Shown here: piece after piece, positions 42,218-47,806 of the stretch
Numbering within the stretch: the first letter of the stretch is position 1
Layout of the letters: each line of letters begins with the position of its first letter
Source: Jeotgalibaca sp052266715
GTDB taxonomy: Bacteria > Bacillota > Bacilli > Lactobacillales > Aerococcaceae
NCBI GenBank assembly: GCA_052266715.1
Contig: JBQPRB010000012.1
Length of the DNA stretch: 47,806 nt
Reading direction: 5' to 3' (one strand)
Notes under the pieces: generated by a model
Database searches by the model: none
Told to the model about the DNA's origin: nothing
Seen by the model: only the letters and a program-made list of their open reading frames with translations
Program-made: the position numbers and the translations under genes

Positions 42218-44257
42218 TTACTTGACCCGTAGATTTTGGCCTGGATAGATTGTATTGCTCGTAATATCGTTCCATTCCATCAGTTGTGTTACAGAGATAC
42301 CGTTGATGCGAGCGATAGTATAAAGTGTATCTCCAGATTTAACTGCATAACTGGTTGTCGAAACTGCCTTCTCAGCTTTTTCTATTACTGGGGTATTAGC
42401 CTTCAACACCAAGCCTTGTCCTACAAAAATAATATCGGAAGATAGATTGTTCCACTCTTTTATTTGTGCAACACTGACGCCGGCATTTGTGGCTACTTTA
42501 TATAAAGTATCTCCCTGTTTAACCGTATAGTTTTGTCCACTTACTGCAGTTTCCACGGGTTGCTGCTCCACAACGGTAGCTTTATTAGAAAACAGTACTT
42601 GACCTGGATAAATGATGTCTGAACTTAACTGATTGACACTTTTTAACTGTGAGACAGTCAATTCCAGTTGAGAAGCAATTTTATAAAGGGTATCTCCATT
42701 TTTAACCGTGTAACTGGAAGTCGTTGTTTCTTTTTGAACAGGCGGCGTCACGGGCGTTACAGTCTTATTATCCGTTTCAGTAACTGTAGTGGTCGTTTTA
42801 CCGGTAACTAAAGTTTGTCCTGGATAGATAATATCCGTTGATAAATTGTTTGTCTTCTTCAATTCTGCCACGGTCACTCCAAACTGAGAAGCAATCTTGA
42901 ATAAAGAGTCACCCTTTTGAACTGTATAGGATTGTTTGCTTTTTTCTTCTTTAGGGGCAGGCACATTATCCTGCGTTGCTGGAATAGTATTTATTTTCGT
43001 AGCTTTCAATTGTTGGCCAGGATAAATCACATCTGATTGTAAGTTGTTCACTGATTTTAGTTCAGCGACAGTTACCCCCAAGTTACTTGCAATTTGGAAA
43101 AGTGTGTCACCTTTTTTCACGGTATAATCTGACCCACTAACTATAGGTTTGACTGTTTCTTGCCCAGTCGCCGGTTTAGTCGACGTTGCTTGATTGGAAA
43201 CTTTAAGTCCTTGTCCCGGATGGATAAAATCACTCTTCAATCCATTCCAATTTTTCAGCTGCGCTACAGTCACATTATATGCCTGACTTATTTTCCATAA
43301 AGAATCCCCTGATTTAACTGTATATGTTCCACCGTTAGTTGGTGCAGGCGTTGTTGGTGTTTGCGTTTCAGTTTTAGTATCGGTAACTGGAGTTGGAGCT
43401 GGGACTGTGCTTACTTTCAAAGACATACCCGGAAAAATAGTGGCGCTGTTTAATTGGTTCCATTCCATCAATTGAACAACTGAAATTCCATGATTACGAG
43501 CAATTCCGTACAATGTATCACCTGATTGAACAACATAACTACCAGTCGGCGCTGGTGTAACTGGTTGGACAGGTGCGGTTTCAACTGCCGTGGATGGCGT
43601 GTCATATGTTGCCAGCCCATTGGACTCAATAATGCGATTTAATTTACTTGCATATGCAGTATCTGTCGCATAACGCCCAGTCAAATACTGAGTCGCATCC
43701 TGATAAGTTGCAGCATTACTTTTCCAGGCTCCGCTATAATACATGGGGTCCCAATTTGTTCCGTTTCGTAATAATTGCGCATAATCTTCCAATGATTCTG
43801 CATATGAAGGATATTTACGAAATTCTGCCTGTATTTGGTAATAGTTTTGATTCCCACTATCTTCCAACGTATTCATGGAGACAGTTTCGCCTTTATAGTC
43901 GCCTTTAATGCCAAAAAGGTTATGATTAGGAGATTTAGCTAATGTACTTTGACCCCAAGCACTTTCCAGAATGGCTTGAGCCATCATTACGGAAGCATAG
44001 AGATCATTTTTATCTGCAATTTTAGTTGCAGAAGGAATAATTGAATTCAGGAAAGGATTACTGGATTGAACGGTTTGTCCTTTTTCTACCGCATCTACTG
44101 CTTTTGTTTGCACAAATGGGGCAGCTAACGTAGAAACAAGAGCAGATGCTCCTACCAAAACCATGCTTTTACGCATTGATGCAGAAGCTTTTCTGATTTT
44201 TTTGTTTAAATCAGTTGTATGTTTTTTATAAAAAAATTGTTTTCTAGAACTTTCCAA
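42218..44257 (-). CDS. Secreted GH73 glucosaminidase-type autolysin with seven LysM repeats
   Basis: The 679-residue protein probably cuts peptidoglycan glycan strands during growth and cell separation. It has a long signal region (basic 1-30, hydrophobic 31-48, likely cleavage after TKA near 53). A GH73 domain (about 75-215) follows, with the catalytic Glu98 in AILESAWG and NHNLFGIKG. Then come seven LysM modules of about 44 residues, the first at 240 and the last reaching the C-terminus, joined by Thr/Pro-rich linkers. The first and last LysM share LMEWN, unlike the five inner ones. The TTG start has GGAG nine bases upstream. It resembles the AtlA/muramidase-2 type of Enterococcus. No terminator was found; leuS follows with its own promoter. 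A WalR-like box lies upstream. Confidence 0.92.
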   Translation of the reverse strand: MESSRKQFFYKKHTTDLNKKIRKASASMRKSMVLVGASALVSTLAAPFVQTKAVDAVEKGQTVQSSNPFLNSIIPSATKIADKNDLYASVMMAQAILESAWGQSTLAKSPNHNLFGIKGDYKGETVSMNTLEDSGNQNYYQIQAEFRKYPSYAESLEDYAQLLRNGTNWDPMYYSGAWKSNAATYQDATQYLTGRYATDTAYASKLNRIIESNGLATYDTPSTAVETAPVQPVTPAPTGSYVVQSGDTLYGIARNHGISVVQLMEWNQLNSATIFPGMSLKVSTVPAPTPVTDTKTETQTPTTPAPTNGGTYTVKSGDSLWKISQAYNVTVAQLKNWNGLKSDFIHPGQGLKVSNQATSTKPATGQETVKPIVSGSDYTVKKGDTLFQIASNLGVTVAELKSVNNLQSDVIYPGQQLKATKINTIPATQDNVPAPKEEKSKQSYTVQKGDSLFKIASQFGVTVAELKKTNNLSTDIIYPGQTLVTGKTTTTVTETDNKTVTPVTPPVQKETTTSSYTVKNGDTLYKIASQLELTVSQLKSVNQLSSDIIYPGQVLFSNKATVVEQQPVETAVSGQNYTVKQGDTLYKVATNAGVSVAQIKEWNNLSSDIIFVGQGLVLKANTPVIEKAEKAVSTTSYAVKSGDTLYTIARINGISVTQLMEWNDITSNTIYPGQNLRVK

Positions 44258-44312
44258 TATGGACCACTCCGTTCATATCTTAAATTTAATTTAATTTTTT
44301 CTATAATTATCA

Positions 44313-44318
44313 TTATAT
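44313..44318 (-). promoter_or_regulatory. Possible -10 box of the autolysin gene
   Basis: TATAAT on the minus strand at 44313-44318, about 56 bases before the TTG start. No good -35 box lies 17 bases upstream, which would suit a promoter that needs an activator such as WalR. Confidence 0.4.
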
Positions 44319-44363
44319 AGAGTTTAGCTACCAAATTGGTACATATCTTTTAAATGTTACATT

Positions 44364-44380
44364 TGTAATGTATTTGTAAC
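44364..44380 (+). promoter_or_regulatory. WalR (YycF)-like box between autolysin and mnmM
   Basis: TGTAAT-GTATT-TGTAAC matches the WalR consensus TGTWAH-N5-TGTWAH exactly. A further half-site TGTTAC lies at 44355-44360. It is in the divergent region between the autolysin (minus) and mnmM (plus). WalR controls cell wall hydrolases in Firmicutes, so the autolysin is the likely target. Confidence 0.5.
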
Positions 44381-44421
44381 AAACATGTGGTTATAATGAA
44401 TATAAAAAAGGAAGTGATTTC

Positions 44422-45003
44422 ATGTTGGAAAAAGCTGTAGACTATAGCCACAGCCTACTTAAAAGCACGGTGAGTCCGGGAGATACCGTTATAGATGCTA
44501 CCGTGGGAAAAGGAAATGATACTATTTTATTGGCTTCTCTGGTTGGAAAGTCAGGGCGCGTCATTGGGTTCGATGTGCAAGAAAAAGCTATTAGGCTGAC
44601 CCGAGAAAAATGTCTTTTAACTGGTTTATCAGATCAAGTGACTTTGCACCATATTGGTCATGAAAAAGCAGATGAATTCGTACCGGCTAACACCGAACTT
44701 GGTGGAATCATCTATAATTTAGGTTATTTACCAGGTAGCGATAAAAGTATTACCACATTGCTTGAATCAACACTAGCAAGCATCAAAAGATTATTACCGC
44801 TGCTACGTGTCGGTAGTTTAATGATTTTGGTTGTATATAGTGGACATCCTGAAGGTGAAACAGAAAAAAATGGCGTATTGAACTTCGCAAAAAATTTAGA
44901 TCAGAACGAATTCTCTGTTTTACAATACGGATTCATTAATCAACAAAATAATCCACCTTTTGTCTTAGCCATTGAAAAAAGAAAAAACGCGTCTTCATCT
45001 TAA
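44422..45003 (+). CDS. mnmM: tRNA 5-aminomethyl-2-thiouridine methyltransferase MnmM (YtqB family)
   Basis: The 193-residue protein is a class I SAM-dependent methyltransferase with motif I DATVGKGNDT (25-34), motif II GFDVQ (49-53), and YNLGYLPGSDKS (98-109), the last a mark of YtqB. YtqB (MnmM) performs the last step of mnm5s2U formation at the wobble base in Gram-positives. The C-terminus has QYGFINQQNNPPF, also typical. The start ATG follows AAAGGAAGTGAT. It is divergent from the autolysin and convergent to metK, with a shared terminator that overlaps its last codons. Confidence 0.85.
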   Translation: MLEKAVDYSHSLLKSTVSPGDTVIDATVGKGNDTILLASLVGKSGRVIGFDVQEKAIRLTREKCLLTGLSDQVTLHHIGHEKADEFVPANTELGGIIYNLGYLPGSDKSITTLLESTLASIKRLLPLLRVGSLMILVVYSGHPEGETEKNGVLNFAKNLDQNEFSVLQYGFINQQNNPPFVLAIEKRKNASSS

Positions 45004-45022
45004 TTTGATGAAAACGCGTTTT
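44983..45022. terminator. Bidirectional terminator between mnmM and metK
   Basis: AAAACGCGTcTTCATC and GATGAAaACGCGTTTT pair around a seven-base loop, with A- and T-tracts at both sides. It ends the converging mnmM and metK. Confidence 0.85.
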
Positions 45023-45023
45023 C

Positions 45024-46223
45024 TTATAGTGAAAGAGCTTCTTTCAATGCATCGACTTTATCAGTTTGTTCCCATGTAAAGTCGCTGTCGTTACGGCCGA
45101 AATGTCCGTAAGCAGCCGTCTTTTGGTAAATAGGACGACGTAAATCCAACATTTTAATTATACCAGCTGGTGTTAGTTCAAAAATTTGACGGATTGCAGC
45201 GATTAATCTTTCCTCAGAAACTTCACTTGTTCCAAATGTGTCTACTGAAATTGATACTGGTTCAGCTACCCCGATAGCGTAAGCTAATTGAATCTCACAT
45301 TTCGTAGCAATTTCTGCAGCAACAATATTTTTTGCAATATACCGAGCCGCATAACTTGCGGAACGATCTACCTTAGTCGCGTCTTTTCCTGAGAAAGCAC
45401 CACCACCATGACGTGCATAACCACCATATGTATCAACGATGATTTTCCGTCCTGTAAGACCCGAGTCACCCTTTGGCCCACCTGTTACGAAACGTCCTGT
45501 AGGGTTGATGTAGAATTTTGTATCATTATCAAGTAATTCTGCTGGAATCACTGATGCGATGATTTTCTCCATAACATCATCTTTCAAAGTCTCGTAAGTA
45601 ACTAATTCATCATGTTGTGTACTCAAAACCACTGTATCGACACGTAGCGGCTTGTCGTTTTCATCATACTCAACAGTAACTTGTGCTTTGCCGTCAGGAC
45701 GCAAATACTCCATTGTACCGTCTTTTCTGACTTCAGCTAGTCTCTTGGTCAATTTGTGACTCAAACTGATTGGTAGTGGCATTAACTCTTCAGTTTCGTT
45801 GATTGCAAAACCAAACATCAAACCTTGATCTCCAGCTCCGATAAGCTTAGTATCTTCTTCAGAAACAACTTCATCCTCACGAATTTCCAAAGCTTTATCA
45901 ACGCCTAAAGCGATATCGTCTGATTGTTCATCTAACGCTACCATTACCGCTAGGTTATCCGCATCAAAACCGAATTTACCACGTGTATAACCAATCTCTG
46001 TAACGGTATCGCGCACAACTTGTTGAATGTTTACATAAGCAGAAGTTGTTACTTCTCCAAATACAAATACCAATCCAGTTGTCACCACTGTCTCACAAGC
46101 CACACGTGCTTGTGGGTCCATAGATAGCAGCTTATCCAAAATTGCATCACTAATTTGATCCGCAATTTTATCCGGATGACCTTCTGTTACAGATTCTGAT
46201 GTAAATAATTTTCTTTCTTCCAT
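45024..46223 (-). CDS. metK: S-adenosylmethionine synthetase MetK
   Basis: MetK makes SAM from methionine and ATP. The 399-residue protein has GHPDKIADQISDAILD (15-30), GAGDQGLMFG, and the GGGAFSGKDATKVDRSA loop. The ATG at 46223 has GGGGGA seven bases upstream, and that site is part of a SAM-III riboswitch. A frame start at 46238 overlaps the switch and is rejected. The gene is monocistronic, between the switch and a terminator. Confidence 0.97.
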   Translation of the reverse strand: MEERKLFTSESVTEGHPDKIADQISDAILDKLLSMDPQARVACETVVTTGLVFVFGEVTTSAYVNIQQVVRDTVTEIGYTRGKFGFDADNLAVMVALDEQSDDIALGVDKALEIREDEVVSEEDTKLIGAGDQGLMFGFAINETEELMPLPISLSHKLTKRLAEVRKDGTMEYLRPDGKAQVTVEYDENDKPLRVDTVVLSTQHDELVTYETLKDDVMEKIIASVIPAELLDNDTKFYINPTGRFVTGGPKGDSGLTGRKIIVDTYGGYARHGGGAFSGKDATKVDRSASYAARYIAKNIVAAEIATKCEIQLAYAIGVAEPVSISVDTFGTSEVSEERLIAAIRQIFELTPAGIIKMLDLRRPIYQKTAAYGHFGRNDSDFTWEQTDKVDALKEALSL

Positions 46224-46292
46224 ATGTAATTCCCCCATTTTTTTGGTTACAAGGCTTCTCCAACTTAATGGATCCTATCGGGATATTGCTCT
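46224..46292 (-). promoter_or_regulatory. SAM-III (SMK box) riboswitch of metK
   Basis: On the minus strand the leader has the core ATCCCGATAGGAT, then GCCTTGTAACC (46245-46255), then the ribosome binding site GGGGGAATT (near 46231). These match the SMK box of Enterococcus metK, in which SAM makes the CCC-containing strand (46279-46284) pair with the ribosome binding site and blocks translation. The elements appear in the right order and spacing up to the ATG at 46223. Confidence 0.9.
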
Positions 46293-46317
46293 CTGCCTTT
46301 TAAACAGCAACGGCTAT

Positions 46318-46346
46318 ACTATACACTTTTCGAACCCCAATTGCAA
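46318..46346 (-). promoter_or_regulatory. Promoter of metK
   Basis: On the minus strand TTGCAA (46341-46346) and TATAGT (46318-46323) are separated by 17 bases. It leaves a leader of about 90 bases, enough for the SAM-III switch. Confidence 0.65.
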
Positions 46347-46364
46347 GCTATTTTTTATGTTGTC

Positions 46365-46393
46365 TTGACATCGTGTTCATAATTTGATTAGAT
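46365..46393 (+). promoter_or_regulatory. Promoter of the unknown membrane protein gene
   Basis: A perfect TTGACA (46365-46370) and TTAGAT (46388-46393) are separated by 17 bases, about 35 bases upstream of the ATG. It is back to back with the metK promoter. Confidence 0.6.
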
Positions 46394-46428
46394 GGAGTTT
46401 AACAAATTAGCATGCAAGGATGTGTAAT

Positions 46429-47235
46429 ATGGAACAGTCAATTACCTTTATTACAAAAACGCTTAATCACCCCTTCTTATCTTGGGTAACACTTCCTATC
46501 TCTATAATCATTTTTGGGACTGTAACTGGCGCTAAACAAACGGGTTTTCAGCTCCTGCCTTTCCTCCTTTTGTTTATTTTTCTCTTATTAACAGTTCTCT
46601 TGGAACGACTCCTTATAAAAAAAACGAAGCAACAGTTGGATTCACCCCGACTGCTTAATCATATATTCTGGATTGCAGTTGCTATCCTTCTGATTTTAAT
46701 CTGGGCAACAACAAATTGGTTATGTGCAAGTATTTTAATTTTGTATATATTATTTATCTATTCTGCTTATCATCCTATACTCAAAATGGAACAAACCGTT
46801 TTTTATGTCATATTACAGGTGTTCTTTAAAGTGTATATGATGAGCTACATTTCGTTTTATATTCAAACAGGTTATCTAGAACCACACTTTTTATTATATT
46901 TAGTACCGATTATATTTTTTCTCCTGGCTATTATCGTTTACCGGCAACGCGGTATGTTAAAATATGAAAACAATGGTTACCAGTCTTTTATCGGAATATA
47001 TTATTTGCCACTGATTATTGGTAGTTATTTAATTGGTGTGGGGGTTATAATGCTCCTTTTGAATATTCAAGGGGCAAATTTAACTCAATTTTTGATTTTT
47101 ACTGCACCACTCCTATTATTTTTTATCTTGTTGCTGCTGAAAAAATTTCGTCTTCACATGCGAATGGATAATTACATGAATTTTGTCATTATGGTGACCA
47201 TTATTCTTTATGCATTTATGGTGAAGTATACATAA
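46429..47235 (+). CDS. Unrecognised polytopic membrane protein
   Basis: The 268-residue protein is strongly hydrophobic, with about eight or nine membrane segments, short basic loops (LIKKTKQ, YRQRGMLKYENNG, KKFRLHMRMD) and no long domain. I do not recognise a family; the pattern faintly resembles UbiA-type prenyltransferases, but the Asp-rich DxxxD motifs are absent. The ATG at 46429 is preferred to one at 46420, because AAGGATG would overlap the latter. It is divergent from metK with its own promoter, ends at a strong terminator and stands alone. Codon use and base composition are like the neighbours. Confidence 0.7.
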   Translation: MEQSITFITKTLNHPFLSWVTLPISIIIFGTVTGAKQTGFQLLPFLLLFIFLLLTVLLERLLIKKTKQQLDSPRLLNHIFWIAVAILLILIWATTNWLCASILILYILFIYSAYHPILKMEQTVFYVILQVFFKVYMMSYISFYIQTGYLEPHFLLYLVPIIFFLLAIIVYRQRGMLKYENNGYQSFIGIYYLPLIIGSYLIGVGVIMLLLNIQGANLTQFLIFTAPLLLFFILLLLKKFRLHMRMDNYMNFVIMVTIILYAFMVKYT

Positions 47236-47282
47236 AAAAAACGACGATCAGCTGTTTAGAAAATTGCTGATCGTCGTTTTTT
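47235..47282 (+). terminator. Terminator of the unknown membrane protein gene
   Basis: ACGACGATCAGC (47241-47252) and GCTGATCGTCGT (47266-47277) form a perfect 12-bp stem, followed by TTTTTT. Confidence 0.9.
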
Positions 47283-47290
47283 GGTGATTC

Positions 47291-47311
47291 TGCGCCTATT
47301 AGATAGGCGCA
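47291..47311 (+). repeat. Hairpin TGCGCCTAT/ATAGGCGCA
   Basis: A perfect 9-bp stem with a three-base loop, directly behind the terminator at 47235-47282. It lacks a T-tract. The gap from 47236 to 47682 has no recognised gene and holds the terminator, this hairpin, one more hairpin, a TIR-bounded element and the tRNA terminator. Confidence 0.6.
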
Positions 47312-47342
47312 ACTATTCCAATTGTCGCCTTTTTGGAAAATC

Positions 47343-47379
47343 ACGACGATTAGACCAAACAACAAAACTTAATCGTCGT
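47343..47379 (+). repeat. Hairpin sharing the terminator stem sequence
   Basis: ACGACGATTA (47343-47352) and TAATCGTCGT (47370-47379) form a perfect 10-bp stem. Its first eight bases repeat the terminator stem 100 bases upstream, so the two may stem from duplication. Confidence 0.55.
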
Positions 47380-47390
47380 CTATACTTGAT

Positions 47391-47632
47391 GGTTCTTGGT
47401 TATCTGGAGTTGGTGAAGGAAAAGCCCTTCGGCCTGCGTGTTTGCTTGTGTACTGCCGTGGGACCGCCCTGAGCCTGTAGTCTCTGGGCTTGCAAGCCTC
47501 AAAGGGACCGTAGACGCTGAAGCGCCAACGCTCCCTACTTTCGCATTGCATCCTTGACACGGCCACAAGCAACCCCACCGTCCTTCGGGATTTCCGCGAA
47601 GAATACCTACCAACACCATAAATAATAGAACC
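47391..47632. mobile_element. GC-rich 242-bp element with terminal inverted repeats (MITE-like or IS remnant)
   Basis: The two ends are inverted copies: GGTTCTTGGTTATCTGGAGT on the plus strand (47391) and GGTTCTATTATTTATGGTGT on the minus strand (47632), both continuing with TGGT. Similarity extends inward, with TTGCTTGTG and GCCGTG on both arms. The middle has a perfect palindrome, GGCTTGCAAGCC (47487-47498). The interior is clearly richer in G and C than the flanks and contains no convincing protein. No 8-base target duplication is seen (TACTTGAT versus AAAAAAGA). The GGTTCT tips recall ISL3-family ends, but that is from memory. Confidence 0.55.
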
Positions 47633-47672
47633 AAAAAAGATCGGTTAGTCATATGACTAGCCAATCTTTTTT
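47633..47672. terminator. Terminator of the tRNA operon
   Basis: AAAAAAGAT and ATCTTTTTT bracket a nearly perfect stem around TAGTCATATGACTA. It lies 11 bases after the tRNA-Gly gene and ends the minus-strand tRNA transcript; on the plus strand it could work too. Confidence 0.85.
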
Positions 47673-47682
47673 CTTGCAATTA

Positions 47683-47753
47683 AGCGGGTGAGGAGAATCG
47701 AACTCCCATCATCAGCTTGGAAGGCTGAGGTTTTACCACTAAACTACACCCGC
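47683..47753 (-). tRNA. tRNA-Gly (anticodon TCC)
   Basis: On the minus strand the 71-base gene folds as a cloverleaf. The acceptor stem GCGGGTG pairs with CACCCGC, the D arm and loop have TAGTTTAGTGGTA, and the anticodon loop is CTTCCAA (TCC at 47719-47721). The T arm is GGGAG-TTCGATT-CTCC. CCA is not encoded, so it is added after transcription. It lies one base downstream of tRNA-Asp. Confidence 0.95.
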
Positions 47754-47754
47754 G

Positions 47755-47806
47755 TGGCGGTTCCGACGGGATTTGAACCCGCGATCTCCTGCGTGACAGG
47801 CAGGCA
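47755..47806 (-). tRNA. tRNA-Asp (anticodon GTC), 5' part outside window
   Basis: On the minus strand the visible 3' part has the anticodon arm CCTGC-CTGTCAC-GCAGG (GTC), the T arm CGGG-TTCAAAT-CCCG and an encoded CCA. The 5' acceptor strand and D arm are cut by the window edge. It is cotranscribed with tRNA-Gly as part of a tRNA cluster extending beyond the window. Confidence 0.9.

Noticed and set aside
47391..47632. Part of the IS605/TnpB element at the window start
   Set aside because: The ends here are inverted repeats and there is no TnpB zinc-finger sequence or right-end hairpin of the type at 416-451, so the two elements are of different kinds.
47369..47679. Open frames of 69 and 99 codons on the minus strand near the tRNAs
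   Set aside because: They lie in the GC-rich TIR-bounded element and run through a terminator hairpin. They lack ribosome binding sites and have no domain-like pattern. They are more likely a by-product of high GC.
1..47806. CRISPR array
   Set aside because: No run of regularly spaced identical repeats was seen on reading through, and no cas gene is present.

Overview
The window looks like a chromosome segment of a low-GC Gram-positive bacterium of the order Lactobacillales, probably near Carnobacteriaceae or Enterococcaceae. The order-level call rests on four things. The gene order topA-xerC-hslV-hslU-codY matches this group. metK has a SAM-III (SMK) riboswitch leader. Methionine and leucine genes are controlled by T-boxes. 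The proteins ParE/ParC, YozE, YpmS and MnmM are of Firmicutes type. The family-level placement is a guess. Most genes lie on the minus strand, so operons read from high to low coordinates.

Layout. Positions 1-460 hold the 3' end of an IS200/IS605-type tnpB with its right-end hairpin and likely omega RNA. Next come a ring-cleavage dioxygenase-like protein, a phosphoesterase and an EbsC/YbaK deacylase. A T-box-controlled methionine operon follows (luxS, a short-chain dehydrogenase, metQ), then ppaC and the pyruvate formate-lyase pair pflB-pflA, whose promoter carries Rex-like and cre-like sites. parE-parC diverge from plsY. From 15 to 28 kb lie codY, hslU, hslV, xerC, topA, dprA, rnhB, rbgA, two tandem signal peptidases I, an S41 protease, deoD, yozE and ypmS. 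A hemolysin III-type membrane protein is convergent to folA-thyA and an ABC-F gene. Then come fhs, a DUF1538 membrane protein translationally coupled to a triple PII-like protein, a second dehydrogenase, lepA, leuS with its own T-box, a GH73 autolysin with seven LysM repeats, mnmM, metK with its riboswitch, an unrecognised membrane protein, a GC-rich 242-bp element with terminal inverted repeats, and two tRNA genes.

How the parts connect. Methionine and SAM supply is represented three times: a probable Met T-box over luxS and metQ, the SAM-III switch over metK, and folate one-carbon genes (fhs, folA, thyA). CodY and the fermentative pfl genes fit a facultative anaerobe that ties metabolism to nutrients and redox state. 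Much of the rest is housekeeping for DNA topology, chromosome dimer resolution, protein export and ribosome function.

The least understood module is DUF1538 plus a single polypeptide carrying three PII-like repeats (34087-36586). PII proteins are normally homotrimers, so this looks like a one-chain pseudo-trimer made together with a membrane protein it may gate. Other points of interest are the dehydrogenase inside the methionine operon, the TIR-bounded element near the tRNAs, and a WalR-like box between the autolysin and mnmM. All database comparisons are from memory of the families; nothing was searched.
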